Source: Panagrolaimus kolymaensis
Taxonomy: Eukaryota; Nematoda; Chromadorea; Rhabditida; Panagrolaimidae
Assembly: GCA_028622995.1 (NCBI GenBank)
Contig: JAJQJQ010000071.1
Span: forward strand, 496,001 to 560,000
Reading direction: 5' to 3'
DNA: 64,000 nucleotides
The translations under genes and the position numbers were made by a program. Each line of letters starts with the position of its first letter. Position 1 is the first letter of the stretch. Below are positions 24,001 to 36,240 of the stretch, in pieces. Under the pieces are notes generated by a model. The model searched no databases and was not told where the DNA came from. It worked only from the letters and a program-made list of their open reading frames with translations.

Positions 24001-27000
24001 AAAACAACATAAAAAAATAAAACTGCCATATTGTAAAAAAAAAGGATGATGACTTCTTTCTTTGGTGGAAAAAAATGAAAAAACTTTTGTGATTTGACAC
24101 AAATGGCTTCCGACAAACTTTTAAGTCTCTAAGTCCCAAAGATAAAATTTGTTTTAACAAAATTTATATTTTTTTAAACTAAAAAATACATAATTGCTTT
24201 TTCTTGACTGTTAATTAAAGATTTTTGTGTTAGTTCGATCCCTCAAAAATTTATTTGTTTCAACTCAACTAAACAAAATTTTTCAATCAAGCTGTCAACA
24301 CTAATACAACAAGCACAACAACAAACAAACATATACATATCTTCTTTATATTTTTATTTTTAAAACTCAATTTAAATTTACATAATCCGAACAAAATAGG
24401 AAATTGTCTATCTGCAAGATAGAAAACTAAAAAAAAGCAAGCAAAGAAAAAAAGAAGAATCATCTTTCCTTTTTTTTACTTTTCATTTTTGCCGCCTTTT
24501 TTCCCTTCCAAAAAAAAAGATGAAGAAGAGCAGGAAATTAGAAAGAATGTAATTTTTTTTGTTTTTGTTGGTAAAAACAAAGAAAAGCGAGCATCATCTT
24601 CTTCATTTTCATGTAAGCATTTTCAATTTCCGGATTTGTCTTTTATATTTTGTCTATTTGAGTTTTTTTTTCGTTCAAAAGACATCTGTTTTTCTTTTTA
24701 AATAAGCTTATTAGTAATGCAAAAAATGTAAAATGTAAAATAATTGAAAAAATAGGGATATCTTCATTTTTTAAGACAATGTGTTTCGAAGCTAATAGAA
24801 TACTGTAATTTTTATCATCAAAAAACTTTTGAACGTATGCCTGCCTTTTTTCATTTCAATTATATTTTATATAAAAAAAATCCCTTAATTAATAAATTAA
24901 TAAATATACATGACAGTCAAGTTAGCCCTCTTGACATTGGACTACCTTTTTTCCGTCGTCCAAATATTGTTGCCTCCTTCCTCGTCGGAAAGCCATAAAA
25001 ATGCCATCATCTCCACCAAACATAAAATTATTTATTTTTGATTAAGAAACAAATATAGTCAATCATTTTTTTGTGTTCAACTTTGTCTCTCAAATAAAAA
25101 ATAAATAAGTTGTTACACCACTGTTTTTTCCTTCTTCTTTCTGTATACCTGCCACCGAGAGAACGAGAAAGAGGAGAAACTTTTTTTTATTACCTCCTTT
25201 CTCTCCTTCTTTTTTTTCATGAGTTTTTTAAAACCTTATAAAACATTTATCGTTTTCGCCAAAAAAAAGAAGTTATGCCACAATCAAAAAAAGGCTTGGG
25301 TCTTCATGTTTTTTTTCCAATCATTCGCTACCTTTTTTTTTTACATTACCTTCCTCCATAAAAAATAAAAATAAACGACGACGACCATATATTTTTTTTA
25401 TGAGTGGGAACAAAGTGATTAATGAATATGACCCAAGTATTACTACTATTTGATTTTGTTTTAATCAACAAAAATCTATGTCTTCCGATTACTTTTTTTT
25501 TTCAAACATAAAATAATAATAAAAAAAAGAATGTTTGCAAGGTTAAAACAAGTTTAAAAACATTGGTTTTTATATCAAAAAAAACTAACGTTTTTCTTTG
25601 ATGGAAGAGAGACATGGTTTTTATTCTCTCTCTCGTGTCTTAATTTTTGAATGATAAATTGATAGCAGAAGGAAAAAATGTTAAATTTTGTCAAAAGGTG
25701 TGTGTGTGTTCGTGTTGTCACAATTATGTATTTGTGTCAGCCTAAAATAAACAAACTAAAATGTAATACTTTTTTAATTGGTTTTGAAGCAAAACGAAAG
25801 AAGAAAATACGAAAAATAAAAGTAAAACACAAAAGTTGGAAAAAAATGGAAGTAAATATTTTTTGCCTCAACAAAAAATATATAAAGCAAAAACTATATT
25901 TTTTTGCAAGAAAGAAATTTAAAGAAAAGCAGCGTTCACTTTCAAACAAAAATATTGTTAATCTCTTGATAATGGAATGATGATGCTTCGCCTAATGTCC
26001 TAGTGAAGTTTTTGATAACTCATCTTCCGTTTTTTGCACTTTTATATGTCTGTTATAATTCAATGAAAAACGTTTATTCTGCATTGACAATTCAAAAGCC
26101 ATTTTGGAAAAAATTTAACCAAGAGAAACATGCTTTTGAATTCCTCAATTTTTTTCAAACTCAAAATTTAGTTATCGATACTTCTTCTTTCATTTGACTC
26201 TCTCATTTCACATAACTGCTTTTTAAACATTTTTTTAATCAAAAAATTTATTATTTAAAAAACAATAATATCATTTTCGTCAATTAAAAAATTGGTGTTA
26301 AAATCGACAAATTACAAAAATTAAAATATTACAAAACAAAAGAAACAAGAAAAAATATTTGGTCACTGAATTGAGTGCATTGCTCCGGCCAAAACAAAAA
26401 AAATAATATAAAAAGACGACAAAGAAAGAAAAAAAGCATTGAAAATACAATTATTAATACTGAGGCAAAAAAGTTTTTGTTTTCTTTTGAAATCAAACAA
26501 CAAAAAAATATTGATAAAAATAAAGTCATGTTTTTTAAAGAGTAAAAAAATGTCAAAAATAGAAGAATAAAAAAAATTATAAATGTCAATGTAAAGACAA
26601 CAATGAGAAAAGGTATAATTTAAAATACTTTAACAAAAAATGGATAAACATAAAAAAAGCCACCGCAAATACTGTTTTTTTCTTTTCAAATTAGTTTTTT
26701 CTTAGAAGTTGTTGAAAGAATATGAAAGCAAATGCGCCTCGAAACGAGTATGAATCCTTCGCTTAGATACCAAATGCTCCATAGAACTTTAGAAATCACA
26801 TTTTGCAAACTTTGATTTCAAGCAACTCCACAAAAAAAAACTTTGCATAAAAATATATCTCAAAAAAAAAGAAAGTTTAAAAATAAAAAAATACTGTCAG
26901 CTAAAAAAAAGCAAAAATTATGACTCCCACAATAAAAATAAAAATACGTCGATAGAAAAAATAGAAAAGAAGAAAGCTCTAATTTGAACAATGATGAGTA

Positions 27001-27084
27001 AAGTAAAATGAAATTAATTAATTTTTTTAGTTTCTTAAAATTTTTTTGTTGTTAGAAAGAATTAATATTTTTAAATAAAAATGC
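21039..27084. other. About 6 kb of AT-rich DNA without a supported gene
   Basis: Open frames here are short and composed of Phe/Lys/Asn/Ile codons, as random AT-rich DNA gives. Patches with somewhat more G and C occur near 22720-22760 and 24940-25020. No tRNA, repeat array or splice-consistent exon series was found. It lies downstream of the Iroquois gene, so the 3' UTR of that gene and regulatory sites may be here. Confidence 0.5.
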
Positions 27085-30000
27085 CTAAGGTGAGGATTTA
27101 AGAACATGATGAAGCTCAGAAGAAGAAATATTGGAAGTTGGAGATGAATTATTTGATGTTGATTTAATTGATGGGGTTGTTGTTGTTAATTCGGTGGTTT
27201 TAATTTTAAGTTCATATGGTACAGCTAATGGAGGAGATGAACAATCTTCTGATGTGGAAGTTGCTGAACCAGATGTATTGGCTTGATTGGAGGATGAAGA
27301 CACGGTGGTTGTAGCTGTGGTGTCTGAAAATGAAAAATTTAATTATTTGTAAGTCCAAATAGAATTTTTATTAGTAATCTTTTAAAAATTTTGTATCATT
27401 GTTTTAGATTGGATATTTGAGTATTTTTAAATTCAGTAACATAAGAAAATTTTTCGCGGCTTTTTTAAAGATTCTTTAATTAAATATTTTTTTGTTTGTT
27501 TGTTTATTTTTAAATATTTTTTCCAAATTTATAATTCCCATAATTATTTCTATTTATTTTTTGCTTCTTCTTTGATGCTTAGCGACTGTCATCATCAAAT
27601 CATTTTTTTTTCAATGCCATTTCCTCCTTCTTTATCGCAATTTTTCTTTATAATTTTTAAAATAATAAAATTATATTTTTCAAATCAAATTTCTTTCATA
27701 TTTTTTTCTTCAAAATTTAAATTAATTTGACCGCCCATGATCTCTTTACTTTTTTTACCTCTCTCTTTTTTATGTTTTTGTCTTAATACCGCAAAAAAAA
27801 AGAAGAAGTGATTATACCTTTTTTTATTTCGTTAAAAGTGGAAAGAAGCTACTATTGCATTGCTGTTGTTGCTGCTGCCACCCGACTCTTTTTTTAATTA
27901 CCCATTTTTTTATTTACTTTAATTGCGCGCGCGAGTTTTTTAAAAAAAGGTTTTTTTTATTGAAGAATGTCGTCGTCAAATAAAAAAAAATGAAAGTGTT
28001 TATAGGTTTTTTTGTTTTTGTTTTTTTTATCCAACAAAAAAAAAAAGTTTTATGGCAAAAAATTAAGATTCCCCATCATCGAAAAAATTTAGTTCAACTT
28101 CGAACTTTTATTACCATTCTTTTTTTTCTTCATTTTTTGAGTTTTAAACGGAAGTGTTTATTTTTTTAACCCCAATCAAAACTTAATCAATCTTATTAAA
28201 GTTTTTTTTCTTCTTCGGGTGTTGTAAAACAAAATAACAAAGAAACGAAAGACACTAATTTTCACTAATTTTGTTTTAATTACAAAATAATCAAACATTT
28301 TTTTTAGTTTAGGTTGCGCGTGTTTCTCCTCTCTCAATTTTTTTTTTCGCCAGTTTCGCCGTTGTCGTTAACATTTTTAATTAACCTTACTGATCCATGA
28401 CGATGAAAACGATTGGCAGCGGGGATAATAAATCAGAACCAAAACTTTTTTTTATTGGTTGCAGTTTTCATTCATTTTTATGTTTAAAAAAAGTGATACT
28501 GCGGCTATAAAATAAAGTTTAAAAAGATAGAGTGAGATAGATGACTACTATGATAATATGATGAGTGTGTGTGTATGCAAGAAAAAGGCATGTTTGAACA
28601 ACAACAAGAATAATGAATGACAATTGAAAAATCATCAATAATCAAACAAGAAAAAAAGTTTTTAAAATATTTTTTTTTCGAAATCTTTCGCAGGTTTAGA
28701 AATTTCCAGAATGATTCATTCTTTTTTACCAAAGTTGCTCTAGAAATAGCGTAACTTTCCCTATCAAATTGGCGGCCACAATTCCGAATTCCCAATTAGC
28801 TCAAACAATTTTTTTTATTATTATCAAAATAAATCCATGCAAAAAATGTTTAAAAAAAGCCATATTTTACTTATTTTTTTTCATACATATTTTTATTTTA
28901 TTGAAACTAAAAGGTTTGAGCGCCTTCCTTATCAGCTAGAAAAAAAACGAAAGAAAGAAAAGAACACTAAGATTATCCCTCCTCAAAAAAATATATGTAT
29001 GTATGATTGAATTGACGACTATCAATCAACACTCGCATTTTACATGTTTCTCTATAATGAAAAACATGTCTGAGCTTTTTTTAAACAACGTATGTTTAAA
29101 AGAAGAAGAAGAAAAAATTGCTGGATGAAGTTCATCTTTTTGAAGTAAGCAGCAGCAACAACTACTACTACGCCACACTTTTATCAGTAAAAAAAATAAT
29201 GTTTTTTGCCTTTCTTCCTCTTTTTTTTTTGTTAGCATACGAGAAGAAAATAAAGTTTTTAATGGAGTGTTAATTTGAAGTGTTTTACGAGTAATAAAAA
29301 TTTTTTTTGGTGGTGGAAGTTGTAAAATAAATAAGCAGTAGCATGCTAATATGACAAAATAAATGGAAGCTTGCAAATTGACTGATTTATTTATTGACCC
29401 ACTGAAAGCAAAATTACCACCACAAAAATTTGGTATTTGAATAGAAAAAATTTACTATAACGAAAATAAAATTGGTCCTATAACCAAAGTAATTTTAACT
29501 TTTTGGTAAAAAAAATAAATTTGCGTTATTTTCTTAATTTTATGCAAATTTTTAATAAAAATTCAAATTCAACTTACCACAATCAATATTTGTTGAAGAT
29601 GTATTATTAATTCCATCATTAAGGGTTGGAGAAGGTGAAGAAGTGGATGGTTGTTGTTGTTGTTGGGGAAGATTAGAAATTCCTGCTGCGGCTGCAGCCA
29701 TTGCAGCAGCGGAAGGCATAAACAAATTATTTAAAAACATAGGTGGAAAATTTCCCGCTGCATTTCTTAACATTGCTGCAATTTGTTGCTGTTGCATAGC
29801 CGCAGCAGCTTGAGCTTGCTGAGCTTGAGCTGCTTGTTGTTGTTGCTGCATAAAAGCATAAAGTTGTTGAGGTAATGGTAAACGATTTCCTCCTCCTCCA
29901 TTTGCTGCCGCTGCGGCAGCCATAGCTGACATTAACATAGGATTTGGAAATCCTCCCATTCCATTTTGAGCTACAGGAGACATATTTGATCCAACAATGG

Positions 30001-31624
30001 CTGTTGTGGAGGAAGCTGAAGAAGTTGGTTGATGATGGCCAAGAATTGAATTTGAAGTAGTTGGAAGATTTGTTTGTGGTTTCTCATCTGCATGAATTTG
30101 GGATGATTTAGAATTCGATGAAACATTACTCGCCGCTGAATCAGCTCTAGGATTAATTGTATCAGCAATGGACCAAATTTTATTAGATTTTTTAGGCGAA
30201 TCCATTTCTGATTTTATTTGGGGTCTTATAATTTCTTCTGATTGCTGTTGATGATGTAGTTGTTTTAAATCATTGGAAGATAAATCTAATGAATCATTAT
30301 TATCATTATCATCATCATCATCCGAATCATCTCCCCTTCCATTTCGTGGAGACCAAGTCATTTTATTTTCTTTCTTTAATCTTCTTCGAGCATTTGCAAA
30401 CCATGTTGAAACCTATAAAAAAATAAAACATTCTTCGTTCATTCAATAGATTAACTCTTTTTTTCTTCTTCTTCTTCGGTTTTTGGTTTTCATAAATTTC
30501 AATGGAACCCCAAAATTATACTCTTTCATTTATTTTTTTTCATGGAACTCAAGCAATTGGTTTTTTTTACTTTTTAAATTGCTTTAGTAGAATAAAAAAT
30601 ACTAAATAAATTTAAAGTCACTTTTTTACTAGATTTTTTTTTTATTCATTTGAAAAGGAAAAAGAATGAACGATCCTTTTTTCCAAAAAAAGAAAAAGAA
30701 CGAAAGGGAGTGCAACCAGCTAATTGACCGTTTCGAACATGAACATAAAAAAAATAAATAGGAGGAAAGGATACGGTAACCTTGCCTTGCAAAAATCAAA
30801 AAAACTTGTAGAGAAAAAATACTTACTTGAGTTAAAGACATTCCAGTAACCATAGCAAGCATAACTTTTTCAGGTTTAGTTGGATATGGATTTTTTCGAT
30901 GATCGGTTAACCAAATTTTAAGAGGTTGAGTTATTTCTCGGGTAGCATTTTTACGTTTATGATCCGCAAAGAAATATGGATTAAATCCCGATGGGTCCAT
31001 CATATATTGGCGGGGCAAATGAGCCATGAGTTCTTCCTAGAAAAAAAAATGTTTATTGAAAGCTGCTTGGGCTTTAGAAGGTAGGGTTACGATAGAAATT
31101 TTTAAGCTTAAAAAAAGTGGCTGATGAACGAAAAAAGTAGCAATCGACAAATTTTTTTTCTTCAAAGATCAATTTCGTGTTTATGGGTTTTGTTTGTTTA
31201 AAAAAACAGTAACTATTTTATTTTAAAATTGAAAACTTACTGGTGGAACATTTTGGCACATAGCAAACATTTGAGCTTGTAATGCTCGATTAAATTGATT
31301 AGCTTGATCCATTCCTGCTGCAGTTGCTGCCGCTGCCGCAGCCATATTTGATGGAATCATTGGTGGACGAGTTTGCAACCCTGATGAAAAATTAGGTTGT
31401 ATCAATGGCCCACTTGCAGCTAATAATCTTATCGTATCATTATTATTATTATTGTTATTCATATTTGTTGTTGGTGAAGTTTGTTGACTCAATGCAGCTG
31501 AAGTTGAAGCCGAAGCCAAAGCCACTGGTGAAGATAATTTTGAATTGGGCGTGGATGAAGTAATTATGGCTGTTGCTGCTTTTGTAAGAGGGATGCTTGT
31601 AGTTGTATTTTTTTGCGACGATTC
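27085..31624 (-). CDS. irx-1: Iroquois-class TALE homeobox transcription factor
   Basis: Minus-strand exons: 31624-31241, 31036-30827, 30412-29578, 27323-27085 (TAG); phases agree. The homeodomain spans the second and third exons: [45 protein letters not shown] | [20 protein letters not shown]. It has the three-residue loop extension (NPYPTK), the WFANARRR recognition helix and the [12 protein letters not shown] tail typical of Iroquois proteins, with an intron inside TQ|VSTWF. The acidic [11 protein letters not shown] block follows; then poly-Gln/poly-Ala tracts (encoded about 29690-29930) and Ser/Thr-rich ends. Upstream of the homeodomain are Asn and Ala runs and [16 protein letters not shown]. 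It acts in the nucleus as a DNA-binding developmental regulator. The frame is open back to 31624 with no Met before 31462, so either an upstream coding exon exists or translation starts at 31462 (501 residues). Confidence 0.93.
27324..29577 (-). other. Long (2.25-kb) last intron of the Iroquois gene
   Basis: Bounded by a GTAAGT donor at 29577 and a TTTTCAG acceptor ending at 27324 (minus strand). The flanking codons join as C-D-T-T. It is far larger than the other introns of this gene (204 and 414 bp). It holds a GC-richer patch near 27850-27930 and the word ATTTGACCGCCCATG at 27724-27738, which recurs inverted at 36730. No internal exon is supported. Confidence 0.7.
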
Positions 31625-33879
31625 CTGAATTAGAGAAATTTTTGATGGTGGTGGATTTAATGGGGAAATGTTGAATGAATATATTTAATATCGTAGTTGA
31701 AAATAATTAAAATAATAATTGATTCAACAAATTTGAGTAAAAAATTGTTTTTCCTGAAAAAGTAAAAATAAATAAAAAATAAGTAAAAATAATATAAACA
31801 CGAAACCAAAATCAAAAAAACGATGTTTTAACAACCAAAAAACTCGAAGGAACACGAAACGCCTTGTTTTTCTTTTCTTCAGAAAAAAAAAGAAGAAGAA
31901 AAGAATGAAGACGACAAAAAAATAGGCGGAGTCAGAAAAAAAGGAAGGGAAGGAAAAAAGAATGGGGAACGCGAATATTAAAAACATGATAAGCGAATCC
32001 AAACAAAAAATATGTATGTTTGGTATTTTTTACATTTATTTGTTGGAGCGAGCTTCTCAAAAAAAAATGTAATATTCAAAAAAAATAATTTAATTTGCTT
32101 TAGGTAAAAATTTCTGTCAAACAATAATATTTTCTCATTCTTTTATTTTTTGCCGCGCATGACTAACTATTTTCTTGAAACATTTGCCATCACTTTTTTT
32201 TCTTCACTCTTTTTTCAAGAGTGATGAGTCTCATTCCCCTCTTTTTCTATTTCTATGTCGGCGGCTACTTATATCTTAAATCAAGAGAGAGTGTTGTTGA
32301 TATATTCAAATTTATTAAGCACTTCCCTAAGAGATAAAAACATAATACATAAATAAATGTTTCTATCCAATTTAAATTTTTTCTTTCTTGCAAACAATAG
32401 AATTCTATCGTATCCTTCCTTTATTTTCTTTTTTTTCAAGTTGATTCACTCTCTTTCGAATAAGGTAAAAGATTTGACATTTATTTTTGTTGTGGTTTAT
32501 TAAGTGTCAAACAACAACAAGGATCAGAAAAAATAAATTTGAAGTTAAATGGAATCTTTTATGGATGAGTACCATGAAAAGAGGGGATATGTATTTGTGT
32601 GTATTGTTTGTTTTTGGAATGATCGATCTTAAGTGAGAATTAAGGATAGGTGAGAAGCAAAGATGGCAAAAAAATAGGGAAGGATTAGTGGTTCATGAAC
32701 ATAAACAAGCCTAAAAACATCAGTTTTCAGCGCGCATATATAAAGCTTTTGTAGTGACAAGGACGGATCTCAAAAAAAGGTTTATTTTATTTTTTAAAAT
32801 ATGTTACAGACAAAAAAATCCAAAAAAAACGTCATTGCAAGCTTTTCAATGTTCTTTCCATTCCTGCTTTTTCCATTTCAGAAACTTTATTTTCGTGCCA
32901 ATCTTTTTATTCAAAAATTTGCGTGACTCAAAATCAAAAAAATCCAACCTTTTTTCAAATATATTTTTTTCCTTTGTGGTAAATATAAACCCAAATAAAT
33001 AAATTTTTAAGATTTTAAAAAGATATTATAAAAAAGGTCATCCGTCATAATCTCTTATCTTTCCTTTTCGCGGATTGACCATGTTTTTTTCTTCCTTTTC
33101 TCTATATGTATGGGATAATTGACTTTGGGAAACACGCATTAACACTAATAAAAAAGCAAAAAACATGGAAAGGCTCCTTTTCATGTTTCTCTGTTCATGT
33201 TCATTTTTTTGGCTTTGATTCCAACAAAAAAAAACATGAACAACACTTATTAATCACTCAATCATTTTTTTTCCTTTTTGTTTCTTCTCTTTAAATTAAA
33301 AGACATGGAGAAAAACTTTTGTTTCGTTCTTTCATTTTTTGTTAATAGCACCCAACCAAAAAAAAAAATTAAAAACAACAACATCAAGGAAACATGAAAA
33401 TGATTAATACAATAAAAAATGAAAGAGAGAAACACGAGAAAATCAAAAATAATTTTTTCTATTTTTTGGCAAAAACAATTGATAGAAAAAATTTCAAAAT
33501 ATTTTTTTAGGAATAATGAAGCTTATGGAAAGAAGGAGACGACGACGATGACACGTCAAATGAAATAAAAACTAGTGTCAGTGAAAAAAATGAATAAAGG
33601 AGCCAATCAGATTTTTTTTTCTTCCAAATTCTCAGTTTTTTTTATTAAATGTAAATGAGTTAGTTAGTTGCCATAAGGAGAGAGAAAGAAAGCGATAATG
33701 CCAATATAGAAAGAAAAAGAAGAGAATGGCAGATGGCGGCCAGCAAGCAAGGGTATGTATGTGATTTGAAAATCTGTCAAGAACTAATTTGAAAATGAAA
33801 TTAAAAAATTCAAAAAAATTATTGTTTTTATTTTTGAAAAAAAATTTGGTTAAAATGCTCTTATTTTTTTATGGTAATT
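31625..33879. other. Immediate upstream region of the Iroquois gene, first exon not found
   Basis: The acceptor CTCTAATTCAG just above 31624 implies an upstream exon or a trans-spliced leader. I see no short ATG exon with a good donor and matching phase 0. The frame does remain open a little past the acceptor (to about 31690), so the exon might extend, but no Met occurs there. Confidence 0.4.
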
Positions 33880-34001
33880 TACTGCATGAGTCTAAGATTT
33901 GAAAAAATTTTCTACGTCTGAGACAAAAATAAAAATGCCTTCGCGAAACGAAAATCAAAGGCTACGAGTTTTTTCTAGGACATAAAATTTTTCGAATCCC
34001 G

Positions 34002-34030
34002 CCGCACCCCGAGCGAAGCGAGGGGTGCGG
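34002..34030. repeat. GC-rich hairpin
   Basis: CCGCACCCC at 34002-34010 and GGGGTGCGG at 34022-34030 form a perfect 9-bp stem around an 11-nt loop (GAGCGAAGCGA). It is a strong composition outlier in this AT-rich window and is preceded by TTCGAATCCC. Function is unknown; it may be part of an old mobile or tRNA-derived element. Confidence 0.8.
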
Positions 34031-34411
34031 CTGTTTTAGCAATGAGAACGCCCGATCTGCTAACCGAAATTTATGATTTTTTTTATTTCGTGTAATTATG
34101 TTGATATTAGAGGGCTCTTTAGGGTCAATTTTTCGTCGCATTGACGAATTTTTAAAAAAAATAGAAGGAAGTATAGAAAAAAAGTGCTTAATCACAACAT
34201 TTTAAAAGTTCACAATGTCCCGCTGAGCGTTGCAGCAAAGTTAACGCATATTCTGGCTATAAAAATCGTTTTCTCCACCCTCAATTACCTCTATGAGTAA
34301 GCTAACTTTAAAAAACATCACATAAAAATAGATGTATGCCGCTATGGAAATTTAAATATTTTGATTTAGAGTAAAAATATCATTGGCTAAAGTTCCTTGT
34401 TATACATTTGC

Positions 34412-34478
34412 TGTGTGGCGTAGGCGTTGAAGGCGGTGATGTTTGGATATTTCTGTCATAGGTTCGAATCCCCACAAT
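34412..34478 (+). ncRNA. tRNA-like sequence with Pol III A and B boxes, degenerate
   Basis: A box A-like TGGCGTAGGCG (34416-34426) and a perfect box B GGTTCGAATCC (34461-34471) lie 45 bp apart and are followed by a T run (34478 on) that would end Pol III transcription. The 5' part (GTGGCGTAGGCGTTGAAGGCG) recalls the D-arm of Ser/Leu tRNAs. The T-stem and anticodon arm do not pair well, so a working tRNA is unlikely; a tRNA pseudogene or tRNA-derived SINE head is more probable. Confidence 0.45.
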
Positions 34479-35538
34479 TTTTTTTTATTAATTGTTTTAA
34501 TTGAATTGAGACAATTATATCCAAATAATTTTTTATGATTTTTAATAATGTTTTCATTAGAAAATATGCAAATTTTTAATAAAATATTCACAAATTTTAC
34601 TTTTTTTATGAATATTAAGTTTCTTTATTATGAAATTAAAGCGAAATTATTTTTAACGATTTTCAATGAAATTTTTTTTAACTAAGCTTTTGGATCGTAT
34701 ATTTTTTTTTCTAAATTTAATTGGATTAGCATACAAAACTTTTAGGTATTCTAAACGCAAAATTTAATTAAAAGTACGCTGACGTTTAGTTTATGAAAAG
34801 AATAAACATAGGGAACTTTTTTTATTATTTTCGGTGAGTTTAATCGAAAAGTAACTTGAATATTTCCTTCTTATTAATTTTTATTGTTCGTTCGTTTTCG
34901 ATTACTTTTGGTCGCAGTCCCAGGGCTACTAGGCTTCGCTTTTTCCCATACATATTATTATTCTTTTTCTCTCTGTTTTTTTGTATCTTATCTTGAAATC
35001 TTTTATATTAAAATAGGAAATTCACCTAAAAAATTTGCATAAATTAGAATGAAACTATATTTTGTTTTCCAAGCGCGATGAAATGATTTGGGTAATTTTC
35101 ATATACATAAAAAATCAGCAAAACATGGGTTTGCTTGCTGCGCAAATTAAGTGATTTAACTATTGTAAGCTTGCTCGATGACTATAACCTTAACTTTTTG
35201 CGAATTTTTCACAAGCTGGTATAAATTTTTTTTTAATGGTTCAGTTCATTGTTTATTTTGATTCGTGCAAAAAAAAAGTTTTAAAGGCTTACACATGTTT
35301 CAATTTTTAGGATCTCATTATTGAAAATTAAGTGATTAAAATAGACACGAGTGATAAGATTGTTCGGGAAAAGTTTTAATTTTTATAAAAGTCAATACAA
35401 TAACTTTTTGGAAAAGTAATTATTAAAACATAGGCATTAATACGAGTGGCAATTTTGTATTTTTCAATAAAACAAGTAAGATCGCCGACCGGAGGCAGCG
35501 GAGTTTCTAGTAATTATTGTTGCAGACGGCTCAAGAGA

Positions 35539-36235
35539 TTAGTGCACAAGATTACTATGTAAAAAAACAAAAGGCTGTTCAGGAAAAAACTTTTAGACGG
35601 TTGAAGAGATTAAATTTTAATTGATTTGGCTTTTAGACGGCTAATGAGATTAAATTTTTTTTATTGATTTCAATAAATTATTTTATATGTTACACTGAAA
35701 CAAACAGCCGCAGCACCGTCTTCGATTGTTATTACCCAACTTCTTTACCAACTATTTAATATTGAAAAATTTTTTTAAAAATGTTAAAAATTAAAAATTT
35801 TGTTTTATTCTTGATTAGATAAGATGTAAAAGCAACTCGTATATTCGCAAGATTATTGATGAAAAAAATGTTTTGGTGAAAATTGAAAAAAATAATAATT
35901 ATAAGGTCAATTACAAAATAAAATTTTTAGTTTTTTTTTCCAATTTTCTATTGTTTTCTGAAACAAAGCATGTTTGAAAAAAGGTATTTTAAGCAAAAAA
36001 TTTAAATATAACTAATTGTCGGACCAAAAATTTTTTTACTGTTAAAAATCGAAGACGGTGCTGCGGCTGTTTGTTTCAGTGTAACATATAAAATAATTTA
36101 TTGAAATCAATAAAAAAAATTTAATCTCATTAGCCGTCTAAAAGCCAAATCAATTAAAATTTAATCTCTTCAACCGTCTAAAAGTTTTTTCCTGAACAGC
36201 CTTTTGTTTTTTTACATAGTAATCTTGTGCACTAA
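35539..36235. mobile_element. 697-bp element with 189-bp terminal inverted repeats (MITE-like)
   Basis: Arms 35539-35727 and 36047-36235 are reverse complements of identical length and near-identical sequence. The outer ends are TTAGTGCACAAG and CTTGTGCACTAA, which can be read as GTGCACAAG termini flanked by a TA duplication. The 319-bp centre has no transposase frame. Each arm carries two copies of a TTTAGACGG(T/C)T...GAGATTAAATTTT motif, and the left flank (35524-35541) has a third related copy. Long arms, short centre and no coding content fit a non-autonomous DNA transposon. Confidence 0.85.
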
Positions 36236-36240
36236 TACAT

